Notes: generated by a model not told the origin, from the sequence alone. DNA of 64,000 bases from Methanothrix harundinacea 6Ac (GCF_000235565.1 NC_017527.1:2356001-2420000), one strand, 5' to 3'; counted from the first letter of the stretch, positions 33,809-44,127 are shown. Translations and numbers: made by a program.

Positions 33809-34138
33809 ATGAAGCTTCCATGTGAATCCGCCGTATGGGACACCCTTCCGAACATAAGGGCCGCCTTCGCCAAAGAGCTGGTGGACCGGGGGCTGTCGCA
33901 GAGAGAGGTCTCGCGGCTATTGAAGATCAGCCCCCCCGCCGTCTCCCAGTACGTCACAAAGAAGAGGGGGTACAGCATAGTCTTCAGCGAAGAGGTGAGC
34001 CTGGCAATCCGAAGGCTGGCGGATGAGATCATCCTGAATGAGGAGGTTGACCCCTCCGATAAGATCTGCGAGATCTGCAGGATGATCAGGGAGGGGGAAG
34101 AGGCTGGGGCCCGGGATGGATGTGAAGGCTGCAGGTGA
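33809..34138 (+). CDS. HTH transcriptional regulator (COG2522-like)
   Basis: The 109-residue protein has an N-terminal helix-turn-helix (LVDRGLSQREVSRLLKISPPAVSQYVTKKRG) and a C-terminal CEICRMIREGEEAGARDGCEGC cluster with four cysteines that could bind a metal or Fe-S cluster. The tnpB-only element ends 30 bases upstream, so the original promoter may have been lost. The 3' end overlaps the larE-like gene by 23 bases, suggesting co-expression and local control. Confidence 0.85.
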   Translation: MKLPCESAVWDTLPNIRAAFAKELVDRGLSQREVSRLLKISPPAVSQYVTKKRGYSIVFSEEVSLAIRRLADEIILNEEVDPSDKICEICRMIREGEEAGARDGCEGCR

Positions 34139-34991
34139 GATGACCCGGCATGATCTGGGTGAGGGGATCGATAAGCTGGATAGGCTGAAGGATATCCTCC
34201 GGGCGGATTATAGGATTTTGATAGCCTTCTCCGGCGGCCTCGACAGCTCCTTCCTCGCCGCCGTGGCCGCCGGGGTCCTCGGCGAGGGGGTCCTCCTAGT
34301 AACCCTCGACTCGGCGGCGATCCCCCGGAGCGAGCTGCTGGAGGCGGTGGAGATCGCCCGGTCCTTGGGCCTCCGCCATCGGGTCGTCCCCTTCGAGATC
34401 CTGGAGGCCGAGGGGGTGGCCGATAACCCCCCCCACCGATGCGCCCTCTGCAAGAGGGCCGCCTCCAGGCTCCTCAAGAGGATCGCCGCCGAGGCGGGGA
34501 TAACGAGGGTCGCCGACGGGGTGAACCTCTCAGACTACGGTGAGTACAGGCCGGGGATCGGGGCCTCCGACGAGGAGGGGCTGATCCACCCCCTCGCCGA
34601 GGCGGGGATGACGAAGTCGGATATCAGGCTTTTGGCGAAGGAGATGGGCCTCCCCTTCTCGGATAAGCCGGCGACGGCGTGCCTCGCCACCCGGGTCCCC
34701 TACGGCGAGGCGATCACCCCCGAGAAGCTCCGGATGGCGGAGGAGGCCGAAGATCTCATCCGGGGGCTGGGGATCTCCGGGGCGAGGGTGAGGGTCCACG
34801 GCCCCATGGCGAGGATAGAGGTCCCTTCCGCCGACCTGGAGAGGGCCCTCTCCCGGAGGATAGAGATCGCCGGAGGGCTGAAGAAGATCGGCTTCTCCTA
34901 CGTCGCCCTGGACCTGGAGGGGTACAGGCCGGGGAGGATGGACGAGGCGCTGGGTCGCGCCCCCAGCCTCAGATCCCCAGGGTCAGCCTGA
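34116..34991 (+). CDS. larE: LarE-like ATP-dependent sulfur transferase
   Basis: The 291-residue PP-loop protein has SGGLDSSFLA (ATP pyrophosphatase motif), PPHRCALCKR and KPATACLATRVPYGE, where the Cys near ACLA corresponds to the sacrificial cysteine of LarE. LarE sulfurises a nicotinate-derived precursor of the nickel-pincer cofactor of lactate racemase; some archaeal relatives may serve other sulfur transfers. No larB or larC is nearby, so the pathway is not proven. The start ATG at 34116 overlaps the upstream regulator; ATG 34140 just after the regulator stop is an alternative. Confidence 0.87.
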   Translation: MDVKAAGEMTRHDLGEGIDKLDRLKDILRADYRILIAFSGGLDSSFLAAVAAGVLGEGVLLVTLDSAAIPRSELLEAVEIARSLGLRHRVVPFEILEAEGVADNPPHRCALCKRAASRLLKRIAAEAGITRVADGVNLSDYGEYRPGIGASDEEGLIHPLAEAGMTKSDIRLLAKEMGLPFSDKPATACLATRVPYGEAITPEKLRMAEEAEDLIRGLGISGARVRVHGPMARIEVPSADLERALSRRIEIAGGLKKIGFSYVALDLEGYRPGRMDEALGRAPSLRSPGSA

Positions 34992-35772
34992 TGGTGTTTC
35001 TCACCGCCGGGGCGAGCCCCAGGGTCAGGAGGGCGAAGAGGGTCAGGTTCTTCAGGGACGGATCGTCCCGGAGGGCTCCATCGACGACTGCGAGGACGGG
35101 GATGAGGATGAGGAGCTTGAGGGGGAACATCACCAGGGCGGTCCCGGCGGCCTCGATCAAGAGGCTGGGGACGACGTGCTTCTCGACGTAGCCGAACCAG
35201 TCCACCCCGACGTAGGTGGAGGCGGCGTCGAACATGTGGGCGAAGAGGATGAGGAGGCTTTGCCCTCCCGATATGGGGGAGGAGATCAGCCTCGACCCCG
35301 CCGCCACCAAGGCCGTCGCCGCCACCCCGAGGGCTAGGATCGCGATGGGGATCGTGCTCCTCTCCACCCCCAGGGGGGCGAGGAGGGCGAGGTTTCCTGC
35401 GGTCCAGAGGAGGCCGACGGCGGCGTACCCCAAAAGCCATCGATCCCCCAGGGCCTGCCGGCAGAGGAGGAGGGCCGTCATCGTCCCCGCGGCGGCGAGG
35501 AAGTATATCAGAGGGGTTATCAGCAGGTACTTTAGGGGGGCTGCCACCAGCTCCGCATCCTCGACGACCCGGAGGCTCGCCCCCGCCAGGACGTAGGGGG
35601 CGGTGGCGAGGAAGAACCGCTCGTCGAAGGAGACCTCCAGCCGCCGGAGGAGCCTGAGGATGAGAAGGATCATCCCCCCCAGGATTAGGGCCCAGGTGAC
35701 GGTGTTGACGGGGTTGTATCCGGCGTCGTAGAGGATGGGCTCGACGTAGTGGTGGTATATCCAGGGGTGCAA
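34969..35772 (-). CDS. DUF63-family membrane protein
   Basis: The 267-residue protein has seven or more membrane helices. MHPWIYHHYVEPILYDAGYNPVNTVTWALIL at the start and AHMFDAASTYVGVDWFGYVEKHV in the middle are DUF63 hallmarks; the family is euryarchaeal and of unknown function. It is convergent with the larE-like gene, overlapping by 23 bases at the 3' ends. Confidence 0.9.
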   Translation of the reverse strand: MHPWIYHHYVEPILYDAGYNPVNTVTWALILGGMILLILRLLRRLEVSFDERFFLATAPYVLAGASLRVVEDAELVAAPLKYLLITPLIYFLAAAGTMTALLLCRQALGDRWLLGYAAVGLLWTAGNLALLAPLGVERSTIPIAILALGVAATALVAAGSRLISSPISGGQSLLILFAHMFDAASTYVGVDWFGYVEKHVVPSLLIEAAGTALVMFPLKLLILIPVLAVVDGALRDDPSLKNLTLFALLTLGLAPAVRNTIRLTLGI

Positions 35773-35970
35773 GGGTCCCAGCTCCTGCCGAAGGCCTCAG
35801 ACCGCAGGTTGAGGGAGAATGGTGGCGGCATGGTATATTAGCGGATCGTTCCCGGGTAGGACGACAGGAGGCCGAAGCCCGTCTGGGTAGAGCCGGTGAG
35901 GGAGCAAGAGGTCAGACCAACCACCCCTGCCACGACTTTTCTCCATCGGGGGCGGTAAGGGCGCGGAAGA

Positions 35971-35978
35971 TTTATATA
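35971..35978 (+). promoter_or_regulatory. TATA box of the proteasome beta gene
   Basis: TTTATATA lies ~56 bases before ATG 36034, in the expected archaeal context (GC-rich then A/T-rich). Confidence 0.6.
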
Positions 35979-36033
35979 GTGATGGTGGCGAAGAGAACTC
36001 GTCCGTTTTCTGATTTTAATTCGAGGTATTTAG

Positions 36034-36657
36034 ATGGTCGAGGTGTTCAAAGGCACAACTACGGTGGGAATCGTCTGCAAAGATGGGGTAGTCCTAGCTT
36101 CGGAGAGCCGGGCCACCATGGGCCACTTCATCGCCAGCACCACAGCTCAGAAGATATACCAGATCGCCGACCGCGTCGGCCTCACCACCGCAGGAGTGGT
36201 CGGCGACGCCCAGTCCCTCGTCAGGATGATCCAGGTGGAGTCGAAGCTCTACAACATGCAGAGGGGCGAGCCGATGACGGTCCGGGGGACGACATCCCTT
36301 TTATCCAACGTCCTCGCCTCGAGGCGGTACTTCCCCTTCATGGTCCAGCTCCTCCTCGGCGGGGTGGACAAGAAGGGGCCCCAGCTCTTCTCCCTGGACG
36401 CCCTCGGAGGCTCGATCCAGGAGCAGAAGGTGGTGGCCACAGGATCCGGCTCCCCCACCGCCTACGGCGTCCTGGAGGCGCTCTACGACCCCGAGATGAC
36501 CGTCGAGGAGGGTATGAAGCTGGGGGTCCGCGCCATCCACAACGCCATGAAGAGGGATTCCGCCTCCGGCGACGTCATTCAGGCGGTCAAGATCACCGCC
36601 GGGGGGTACGAGGTGGCAGATGAGTCCGAGGTGGAGAAGATCCGGCGGTCGCTCTGA
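36034..36657 (+). CDS. psmB: Proteasome subunit beta
   Basis: The 207-residue catalytic subunit of the archaeal 20S proteasome has a short propeptide MVEVFKG that would be cleaved to expose Thr8 ([17 protein letters not shown]) as the N-terminal nucleophile. Lys and Asp of the active site are in the conserved [15 protein letters not shown] and early strands. The length is normal. The gene precedes the aCPSF1 gene by 28 bases, a gene pair often seen in methanogens. Confidence 0.96.
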   Translation: MVEVFKGTTTVGIVCKDGVVLASESRATMGHFIASTTAQKIYQIADRVGLTTAGVVGDAQSLVRMIQVESKLYNMQRGEPMTVRGTTSLLSNVLASRRYFPFMVQLLLGGVDKKGPQLFSLDALGGSIQEQKVVATGSGSPTAYGVLEALYDPEMTVEEGMKLGVRAIHNAMKRDSASGDVIQAVKITAGGYEVADESEVEKIRRSL

Positions 36658-36685
36658 AAAATAAACTTTTTTTGGATGGGTTTAA

Positions 36686-38593
36686 TTGTCTGTTGAGGAA
36701 GTGCTCCTTGAGCTGAAGCGGCGGGTGCAGACCAAACTGCCTCCGAACATAAACGTCACCGGCATAGAATTCGAGGGCCCCGAGCTGGTAATATACACCG
36801 ACGACCCGAGAAGGCTGGCAGACGATGGTGAGATAGTCCGATCCCTGGCGAAAGACCTGAGGAAGAGGGTGGTGGTGAGGCCTGACCTGAAGGTCCTGGC
36901 CGACCCCGAGGGAGCGGTGAAGAAGATCCAGCAGGTCGTCCCCCCTGAGGCGGGGCTGACCAACTACTACTTCGACGGCGAGACCGGAGAGGTGGTGATC
37001 GAGGCGGAGAAGCCGGGGCTGGTGATCGGACGGCACGGTGCCACCCTGCGGGAGATCACAAAGCTGATCGGCTGGACCCCCAAGGTGGTGAGGACCCCCC
37101 CGGTCCGATCCAGCACCATCGCCAACACCAAAGAGTACCTCCGGTCCGTCCAGTCCGAGCGGAAGGAGATCCTCAAGACGATCGGCCGGAGGATCCACCG
37201 GGACGTCGCCTCGAAGGACCAGTGGGTGAGGATAACCACCCTGGGCGGGTGCCGGGAGGTCGGCAGGAGCTGCATGCTCCTCTCGACCCCCGAGTCGAAG
37301 ATCATCGTCGACTGCGGCGTCAACGTCGGCTCCGACGACAGCGCGACCCCTTACCTCTACGTCCCCGAGGCCTACCCCTTAAACCAGATCGACGCCGTCG
37401 TCCTCACCCACGCCCACCTGGACCATGCCGGCCTCGTCCCGATGCTCTACAAGTACGGGTACGAGGGGCCGATCTACTGCACCCCCCCCACCCGGGACCT
37501 CTTCGTCCTCCTCCAGCTCGACTACATCGACATCGCCGGGCGGGAGGGGAAGAGGATGCCCTACGAGTCGGCGATGATCCGGGAGGCGCTGAAGCACACC
37601 ATCACCCTGAACTACGGCGACGTCACCGACATCGCCCCCGATACGAAGCTGACGATGCACAACGCCGGCCACATCCTCGGCTCTTCCATCTGCCACTTCC
37701 ACGTGGGGGACGGCCTCTACAACGTAGCCTTCACCGGGGACTTCAAGTTCGAGAAGACGAGGCTCTTCGACCCCGCCGTCCACACCTTCCCGAGGCTGGA
37801 GACCCTGGTGATGGAGGCGACGTATGGCGGGTCGAACAGCACCCAGCCCTCCCGAAAGGAGGCAGAGGGGCGGCTCCTGAAGGTCGTCCGGGATACCATA
37901 AAGCGGGGCGGAAAGGTGATCATCCCCGCCTTCGCCGTCGGCAGAAGCCAGGAGGTGATGATCGCCCTGGAGGAGGCGATCCGGAAGAAGTCCCTGGAGG
38001 AGATCAGCGTCTACCTCGACGGGATGATCTACGAGGCGACAGCGATCCACACCACCTACCCCGAGTACCTGAACAACGAGCTCCGGGACCTGATCTTCCA
38101 CAAGGGTATCAACCCCTTCCTATCGGAGTGCTTCGTCCAGGTGGAGACCTCAAGCCAGAGATCGAAGATCGTGGATGGGGACCCCTGCGTCGTCCTGGCG
38201 ACGAGCGGGATGATGAACGGCGGCCCGATCCTGGAGTACCTGAAGGCCCTCGGCCCCGACGAGCGGAACACCCTGGTGATCGTCGGCTACCAGGCGGAGG
38301 GGACCCTCGGCCGCCGGATCCAGAAGGGGTGGAACGAGATCCCCCTCTCCGCCGAGGGGAAGACCCAGACGGTCAAGATCAACCTGGAGGTGGTCACCGT
38401 CGACGGATTCTCCGGCCACTCGGACCGAAACCAGCTGATGGACTACGTCCGGAGGGTCTACCCCAAGCCCTCCAGGGTGATCACAAACCACGGCGATGAG
38501 AGCAACTGCCTCGACCTCGCGAGCTCCATCTACAAGAAGCACAGGATCCCGACGATGGCGCCGATGAACCTGGAGACGGTGAGGCTCGTCTGA
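36686..38593 (+). CDS. aCPSF1/FttA: KH - metallo-beta-lactamase - beta-CASP ribonuclease
   Basis: This 635-residue protein is the archaeal CPSF73-like nuclease that cuts nascent RNA to end transcription. Two N-terminal KH domains contain [11 protein letters not shown] (111-121). The MBL core follows with HAHLDH (242-247) and later metal ligands ([17 protein letters not shown]), then beta-CASP and the final SGHSDRNQL and TNHGDESN. The TTG start at 36686 matches the family N-terminus ([10 protein letters not shown]). It is probably co-transcribed with psmB. Essential in methanogens studied. Confidence 0.95.
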   Translation: MSVEEVLLELKRRVQTKLPPNINVTGIEFEGPELVIYTDDPRRLADDGEIVRSLAKDLRKRVVVRPDLKVLADPEGAVKKIQQVVPPEAGLTNYYFDGETGEVVIEAEKPGLVIGRHGATLREITKLIGWTPKVVRTPPVRSSTIANTKEYLRSVQSERKEILKTIGRRIHRDVASKDQWVRITTLGGCREVGRSCMLLSTPESKIIVDCGVNVGSDDSATPYLYVPEAYPLNQIDAVVLTHAHLDHAGLVPMLYKYGYEGPIYCTPPTRDLFVLLQLDYIDIAGREGKRMPYESAMIREALKHTITLNYGDVTDIAPDTKLTMHNAGHILGSSICHFHVGDGLYNVAFTGDFKFEKTRLFDPAVHTFPRLETLVMEATYGGSNSTQPSRKEAEGRLLKVVRDTIKRGGKVIIPAFAVGRSQEVMIALEEAIRKKSLEEISVYLDGMIYEATAIHTTYPEYLNNELRDLIFHKGINPFLSECFVQVETSSQRSKIVDGDPCVVLATSGMMNGGPILEYLKALGPDERNTLVIVGYQAEGTLGRRIQKGWNEIPLSAEGKTQTVKINLEVVTVDGFSGHSDRNQLMDYVRRVYPKPSRVITNHGDESNCLDLASSIYKKHRIPTMAPMNLETVRLV

Positions 38594-38717
38594 TCCGGCC
38601 TCGAAGGGGGACGGACCGTCCCCTCCGCCCTTTTTTGCCGAATCCAGCATTTTGGGCGGGGGTTATCAATAAGATTTATCAAATTTGAGCGCCAATGGAG
38701 GCGCGAGGTTTTGTGCG

Positions 38718-39233
38718 ATGGGAAAGAGAACTCGGATCATCAATGATCCCTCAGATCTGGTTCCTCTGCTCCTGGCTTTCGGTTCAGAAGTTCACAAACG
38801 GGTCTTCGAAGAGCTCTGCGAGGAATGGAGGACGGAGGTGGAACTCGCCGAGATCATGAGCGACGAAAGGGGGGTTCACAGGAGCCTGGAGCTTCTGAAG
38901 AAGAGCGGCCTTGTGGAGACGAAGTGGAAGATGCCGAAGCCCGGCGAGAGCCCAGAGAAGGAGTACCATTCGAGCTACTCTCGGGTCCAGGCCAACTTCG
39001 TATGCCCCCTGGAGGATCTGAGCGAGCTGATCTATCTCACCTCGATGTCAGATGATGAGCTCCGGGAGAAGACCGAGAGGATCCAGCGACTCGTCGCCAA
39101 CGGCAACACCTCCCTAACCAACCTCTCTCGAGAGCTGAATCTCAGCCAGGCCTTCATAAGAGGGGCTGCCAAAAGGGCGGAGGGGCTGGCCGTCAGGGGT
39201 CAGAGGATCGAGCTCTCCAAGGAAGAGGGTTGA
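38718..39233 (+). CDS. wHTH transcriptional regulator (ArsR-like)
   Basis: The protein has 171 residues from ATG 38718, which has a purine-rich ribosome site (GGAGGCGAGG) upstream; the ORF is open from 38685. The winged helix is in residues ~20-85 (VHKRVFEELCEEW, TEVELAEIMSDERGVHRSLELLKKSGLVETKW). A second helical half (NTSLTNLSRELNLSQAFIRGAAKRAE) looks like another HTH. It ends three bases before the next regulator gene, forming a regulator pair. Confidence 0.85.
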   Translation: MGKRTRIINDPSDLVPLLLAFGSEVHKRVFEELCEEWRTEVELAEIMSDERGVHRSLELLKKSGLVETKWKMPKPGESPEKEYHSSYSRVQANFVCPLEDLSELIYLTSMSDDELREKTERIQRLVANGNTSLTNLSRELNLSQAFIRGAAKRAEGLAVRGQRIELSKEEG

Positions 39234-39236
39234 AGA

Positions 39237-40025
39237 ATGGTAGACGTTCTACAGAGCAAGAGGGACAGCTCGCGGTTTCAGATCCTGGTGGAGATCGCCG
39301 CAAACCAGCCGAACGTCCGGCAGAAGGAGGTGGCGGAGAGGCTCGGGGTCACCCCCCAGGCGATCTCCGAGTACATCAAGGACCTGGTAGCCGACGGCCT
39401 CGTGATATCCGACGGGAGGATGAGGTACCGGATCACGAAGGAGGGGGTGGAGATGCTCCTGGAGAGCGCCGCCGAGCTGAAGCGGTATGCTAGGTACGTC
39501 ATGGAGGAGATCATCAGCCACGTCTCGGTCTGGGGGGCGATCGCCGACGTCGACCTCGCGGAGGGGGAGACCGTCTCCCTGGAGATGAGGGGCGGCCTCC
39601 TCTACGCCGGCCGGAAGGAGGGGGTGGAGGCGAGCGGGGTCACCATCGCCGAGGCCCGGGCCGGGGAGGACGTGGGGGTCTCAAACCTCAGGGGGCTGAT
39701 CAGCCTCAAAGAGGGGAAGGTCACCGTCTGCAAGGTCCCCCGGGTCCAGATGGGCGGCTCCCGGAACGTCGACCTCGAGGCCCTCGCCAGGATCGCCCGG
39801 GACGGAGAGATGGTGGGTGCCCTGGGGATAGAGTCCCTCGTCGCCCTCAGGAAGGTCGGGCGGGAGCCGGACGTCTTCTTCGGGGCGAAGGAGTCGGCGG
39901 TGGAGTCGGCCTTCCACGGGGTATCCTCGGTGATCGTCTGCGTCGACGAGCAGGTTCCAAACCTCATGGGGAGGCTCGAGGGCGAGGGGCTGAAGTACGA
40001 GCTCGTCGACCTCACCGTGGGCTGA
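39237..40025 (+). CDS. MarR-like wHTH regulator with C-terminal ligand domain (COG1497-like)
   Basis: The 262-residue protein has a winged helix at residues 12-80 (FQILVEIAANQPNVRQKEVAERL, TPQAISEYIKDLVADGLV), then an alpha/beta domain of ~170 residues common to a euryarchaeal family of predicted regulators. It is immediately downstream of the other wHTH gene and 10 bases upstream of the helicase gene, so the three may form one transcript. Confidence 0.85.
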   Translation: MVDVLQSKRDSSRFQILVEIAANQPNVRQKEVAERLGVTPQAISEYIKDLVADGLVISDGRMRYRITKEGVEMLLESAAELKRYARYVMEEIISHVSVWGAIADVDLAEGETVSLEMRGGLLYAGRKEGVEASGVTIAEARAGEDVGVSNLRGLISLKEGKVTVCKVPRVQMGGSRNVDLEALARIARDGEMVGALGIESLVALRKVGREPDVFFGAKESAVESAFHGVSSVIVCVDEQVPNLMGRLEGEGLKYELVDLTVG

Positions 40026-40035
40026 TCGGGTCGAG

Positions 40036-42474
40036 ATGCCGATCGCCGTTCTGGCCAGGGCCGAGAAGGGCCGGGTCCTCATCCTCCCCCTCCGGGGAGG
40101 GGTGACCCTCTTCGAGGGGCATCTCCGCCTCCAGGATACGCCGAAGGGCCCCCGCCCCAAGAAGTTCCTCATAAACAAGGACGGGGACGAGAGGTACCTC
40201 CAGCCCGACGACCTGGTGAGGCTCCTCCGGAAGGCGGGGGCGATCTACGTCGCCCGGGGGGACCCCTCCCTGGAGGCGAAGTTCCTCGAGTTTCTCGACG
40301 GCTATCAGATCCCCCACCGGAAGGTCTCGATCTGCCACCACTGCCTCTCGGAGAAGAGGAGCTTCACCCCCCTGGACGGAAAGGCCGTCCGGCACAAGGG
40401 CGGCCTGATCTGCGAGCGGTGCGCCCTGGAGGAGCTCCAGAGGGAGGCGGATTTCCGGCACCTCGGCCGGGCGGCGAAGGTCCACATGGCGAGGCTCCTC
40501 CTCAGGAGGAGGGACCTCGACGAGGTCCTCGGCCTCCTGGCCCTCGATAGGCTCGAGGCCGATCTTACTAAGTTCGACGAGATCCCGGCCGAGAGGGAGG
40601 AGAACCCGATGGCCGTCGAGGCCCTCGACCTCCCTCCCGAGCTGAAGAGCTTTCTTTTGGGGAGGACGAAGTCCCTCCTCCCGGTTCAGGCGAAGGCGAT
40701 CCGGATGGGGCTTTTGGAGGGGAAAAACCTCCTGGTAGTCTCCGCCACCGCCACCGGGAAGAGCCTCGTGGGGGAGATGGCGGGGATAAAAAACTTCCTG
40801 GAAGGGAGGGGGAAGCTCCTCTTCCTCGTCCCCCTCGTCGCCCTCGCAAACCAGAAGTACGACCAGCTATCCCTCTACCGGGACCTGGGGGCGAGGGCCG
40901 CCATCCGGGTCGGGGTCTCCAGGATAAAGCTCGGCAAGGCGAAGAGGATGAACCAGGACCTCAACTCGGAGATCATCGTCGGGACCTACGAGGGGATCGA
41001 CCAGCTCCTCCGGACCGGCAGGGGCCTGGGGAGGGTGGGGACCGTCGTCATCGACGAGGTCCACATGCTGGAGGAGAAGGAACGTGGCCACCGCCTCTCG
41101 GGGCTGATCGCAAGGCTCCGGTTCTCTTACCCCGCCGCCCAGTTCATCTACCTCTCGGCGACCGTCGGAAACCCCGCCGCCCTGGCCGCCCAGCTCGGCT
41201 CCGACCTCGTAGACTACCAGGTGAGGCCGGTGGCCCTCGAGCGCCACCTGATCTTCGCAGAGTTCCGGGAGAAGAGGGGGCTGTTGAGGAGGCTGGTCCG
41301 GGAGGCGGCCTCCAAGACCTCCTCCACGGGGTACCGGGGCCAGACGATAATCTTCACCAACTCGCGGAAGAACTGCAACAGCCTGGCGTTGGCGATACCC
41401 AACTCCGCCGCCTACCACGCCGGGATGCAGTACGACCAGCGGAGGAAGGTGGAGGCCCTCTTCGCCGAAGGGAAGGTCGACGCCGTGGTGACGACGGCGG
41501 CCCTGGCCGCCGGGGTCGACTTTCCCGCCTCCCAGGTGATCTTCGACTCCCTGGCCATGGGGATCGAGTGGCTCAGTGTCCACGAGTTCAACCAGATGCT
41601 GGGAAGGGCCGGAAGGCCCGGCTACCACGACCGGGGGATCGTCTACCTCCTCCCCGAGCCGGGCAAGAAGTACCAGGGGGGGAAGGGCGAGGCGGAGGAC
41701 GAGGTGGCCCTCCGCCTCCTCCGGGGGGCGATGGAGGACGTCCTCCCCGAGTACGGGGAGGAGGAGCAGCTGGAGGAGGTCCTGGCCAACGCCGGGGTGG
41801 CGAAGAGCCGGGAGGAGCTGGTCCGGCTCCACCGGCTGACGATCGGCCTCGACGACCTGGGGTCGAGCCTCGCCGCCCTGGAGGAGGCGGACCTCCTCCG
41901 GGGGATCTCCCCCACCCGGATCGGGAGGGCTGCCTCCGCCCACTTCCTCACCCCAGAGGAGGTGGTGGTCATAAGGAAGGGGCTCGCCGAAGGGAAGGGG
42001 GCCCTGGATATAGCCGTCGACCTGGAGAGGTTCGATGACCTCTACCTCAAGGCCGCCGAGAGGATCTCGGCGACCCTGAGGATGCAGGTCTCCTCGAGGG
42101 CGCTCCACGGCTCGGTGATGGACCTCCTCAGCAGCGAAGACCTCACCAAGCTCGACCCGAAGCTGAGGGAGGAGCTCTTGAGCTTCGCCAAAGATTTCAC
42201 CCGCTGCGGCTGCCGGGACTCCCCCTACTGCGGCTGCCCCGAGAGGGGGGCGTCCCTCAAGATCCTGGAGCTCCGGGCCGAGGGGATGAGCCCGAGCCGG
42301 ATCATCCAGGAGTTCACCGACTCTTACGGGATCTACGCCTACACCGGCGACCTGATAAACTATCTGGATGCGATCGTCCGCCGGCTGGAGGCGATCGAGG
42401 AGATGGCCCGGGTCCTGGGGAAGAAGGAGACGGCGGCGGAGGCGAGGCGCCTCCGGGTGAGGGTCGAGGGGTGA
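40036..42474 (+). CDS. DEAD/DEAH-box helicase with zinc site (DUF5814-type)
   Basis: The 812-residue superfamily 2 helicase resembles Hel308/Ski2 in its core: ATP site SATATGKS (236-243), DEVH (340-343), SAT (374-376) and motif VI LGRAGRPGYHDRG. The N-terminal extension contains a probable zinc site (Cys100, Cys103, Cys126, Cys129), and the C-terminus has CGCRDSPYCGCPER. This layout is found in a conserved euryarchaeal helicase of unknown role, probably in DNA repair or RNA processing. Confidence 0.93.
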   Translation: MPIAVLARAEKGRVLILPLRGGVTLFEGHLRLQDTPKGPRPKKFLINKDGDERYLQPDDLVRLLRKAGAIYVARGDPSLEAKFLEFLDGYQIPHRKVSICHHCLSEKRSFTPLDGKAVRHKGGLICERCALEELQREADFRHLGRAAKVHMARLLLRRRDLDEVLGLLALDRLEADLTKFDEIPAEREENPMAVEALDLPPELKSFLLGRTKSLLPVQAKAIRMGLLEGKNLLVVSATATGKSLVGEMAGIKNFLEGRGKLLFLVPLVALANQKYDQLSLYRDLGARAAIRVGVSRIKLGKAKRMNQDLNSEIIVGTYEGIDQLLRTGRGLGRVGTVVIDEVHMLEEKERGHRLSGLIARLRFSYPAAQFIYLSATVGNPAALAAQLGSDLVDYQVRPVALERHLIFAEFREKRGLLRRLVREAASKTSSTGYRGQTIIFTNSRKNCNSLALAIPNSAAYHAGMQYDQRRKVEALFAEGKVDAVVTTAALAAGVDFPASQVIFDSLAMGIEWLSVHEFNQMLGRAGRPGYHDRGIVYLLPEPGKKYQGGKGEAEDEVALRLLRGAMEDVLPEYGEEEQLEEVLANAGVAKSREELVRLHRLTIGLDDLGSSLAALEEADLLRGISPTRIGRAASAHFLTPEEVVVIRKGLAEGKGALDIAVDLERFDDLYLKAAERISATLRMQVSSRALHGSVMDLLSSEDLTKLDPKLREELLSFAKDFTRCGCRDSPYCGCPERGASLKILELRAEGMSPSRIIQEFTDSYGIYAYTGDLINYLDAIVRRLEAIEEMARVLGKKETAAEARRLRVRVEG

Positions 42475-42829
42475 GAGGAAGATCTCATCCCCGGCGCCGA
42501 TGGCGCCCATCGCCGCGACCGGCTCTGAGGGGGCGATTATTTTATAAAGTTAACAATATATTATAGTATTACATAATGAATTAATATGTTCTGATGAGCC
42601 ATATAAAGTAAAGTAAATAATCAAAAAAACAGAAAAGTATAACTAATACCTGCGCCCATCTTGTTTTGATAGATCTGGAGGATCCTCAGAGATCTTCAAG
42701 ATCTTATCGGAACAAAATGGAGCTGACTGAGTAGAAATAATGGAGATTCATTATAGCATGAGAAGGGCGTATCTCCATCTCTATTCTGATATCGGCCATC
42801 CCGAAGATAGAAGAAGGAGTTGAAATAAG
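42475..42829. other. AT-rich promoter region before the cysteine protease
   Basis: This 355-base gap begins with a GGCGCC-GAT-GGCGCC hairpin (42495-42509), a possible terminator for the helicase, followed by ~230 bases of strongly AT-rich DNA with several TATA-like sites (TTATTTTATAAAG near 42537). Its last part carries the ribosome site GAAGGAGTTG. The long leader is unusual beside the short leaders elsewhere. Confidence 0.5.
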
Positions 42830-44059
42830 ATGTCTTTAGAGGAGTTGAAGACGATAAGGGAGGAGATCAGCAAAAAGCTGTATCCGTGGTCAGCAGGAAA
42901 GACGTCCATCAGCGAGCTTTCTGACGACAAGAGGAAGGCGTACCTCGGCCTCGCGACGGACGAGAAAGATATGGCGATGATGGCCACGGCCCGGGTCGAG
43001 GAAGATGCCCTGATGGCTAGCGAAGGCCTCCGGTTCGCCTATCTCACCAGCTGGAACTGGAGGAACGTCGGCGGGGTCGACTGGACGACCCCGGTGAAGG
43101 ATCAGAAGGGGTGCGGCTCGTGCGTCTCCTTCGCCACGTCCGCCGTCGTCGAGGCGAACCTGGAGATATTCAGGCGTAACCCTTACCTGAACCCGAACCT
43201 ATCGGAGGCGGACCTCTTCTTCTGCGGCTGCGGCAAATGCTGCGCCAGCGGCTGGAACTTCCCTCCGGCCCTCGACTACGCCAAGAGCAAGGGGATCCCC
43301 GACGACGCCTGCTACCCCTACACCGATAAGGACCAGCCCTGCAAGCCCTGCGCCGACAGGGCGAAGAGGATCATAAAGATCCAGGGATGGAGATCCTTGA
43401 GCACCGCGTCCCAGGCGAAGGAGTGGATATGCAGACACGGCCCGGTGATCACGGGGATGGCGGTCTACACCGACTTCTTCAGCTACAGGGGCGGAGTATA
43501 CAGACACGCCAGCGGCCGCCTGGAAGGGTATCACGCCATAGCCGTCGTCGGCTACAGCGAGACCGAGCAGTGCTGGATATGCAAGAACAGCTGGGGAACC
43601 GGCTGGGGAGAGGGGGGCTGGTTCAGGATAAGGTACGGTGAATGCGGGATCGGCAGCACCTTCCCCTTCTACACCGTCGAGTTTCCGGCCCTCAACGACG
43701 ACGTGATCATGCCGAAGACCGGGAAGGTGGTGGCCAAGCTCAAGAGCAAATCCGCTGCCTTTGAGAACGAGTTCAGGCTCTACTCTCCGACGAACAAGCT
43801 GATATTCAAGGCGGCCGACTCTCAGGTGGGCAAGACCTTCGACGTGGGCACCTTCAGCGCAGGCCAGAAGCTGATCTTCGCCCTCAAGACCCCTGACGGG
43901 AACACCTACTACACCACCCACGCCTGGAACAAGGACGCCTGCGACCACGTCATCAAGGTGCAGACCGGCAACTACAAGTGGGAGCTGAGGTGGGAGGACC
44001 TCTACGGCCTCGGAGACCAGGACTACAACGACGTCGTGGCAGAGATCGAGATCAAGTGA
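42830..44059 (+). CDS. Papain-like (C1A) cysteine protease with DUF4114-like C-terminus
   Basis: The protein has 409 residues. The papain fold has DQKGCGSCVSFA (catalytic Cys98), GYHAIAVVGYS (His235) and CKNSWGTGWGEGGWFRI (Asn253). Gln92 forms the oxyanion hole. A Cys-rich insert FFCGCGKCCASG (130-141) and other Cys pairs suggest disulfides. The last ~110 residues end LGDQDYNDVVAEIEI, a DUF4114-type calcium-binding motif. No signal peptide or membrane anchor is evident, which is strange for such a domain. The ~80-residue N-terminal part may be a propeptide. The downstream gene encodes a chagasin-type inhibitor. Confidence 0.9.
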   Translation: MSLEELKTIREEISKKLYPWSAGKTSISELSDDKRKAYLGLATDEKDMAMMATARVEEDALMASEGLRFAYLTSWNWRNVGGVDWTTPVKDQKGCGSCVSFATSAVVEANLEIFRRNPYLNPNLSEADLFFCGCGKCCASGWNFPPALDYAKSKGIPDDACYPYTDKDQPCKPCADRAKRIIKIQGWRSLSTASQAKEWICRHGPVITGMAVYTDFFSYRGGVYRHASGRLEGYHAIAVVGYSETEQCWICKNSWGTGWGEGGWFRIRYGECGIGSTFPFYTVEFPALNDDVIMPKTGKVVAKLKSKSAAFENEFRLYSPTNKLIFKAADSQVGKTFDVGTFSAGQKLIFALKTPDGNTYYTTHAWNKDACDHVIKVQTGNYKWELRWEDLYGLGDQDYNDVVAEIEIK

Positions 44060-44127
44060 GGAACGAGGGGGGGGGCTTATATCCCTCCCTTCAACATTTA
44101 TTGGATTGTGGCAGGAGGGAGGCGCTG

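Noticed and set aside
40867-42510. 547-codon ORF on the minus strand
   Set aside because: Shadow of the helicase gene, whose motifs are all on the plus strand.
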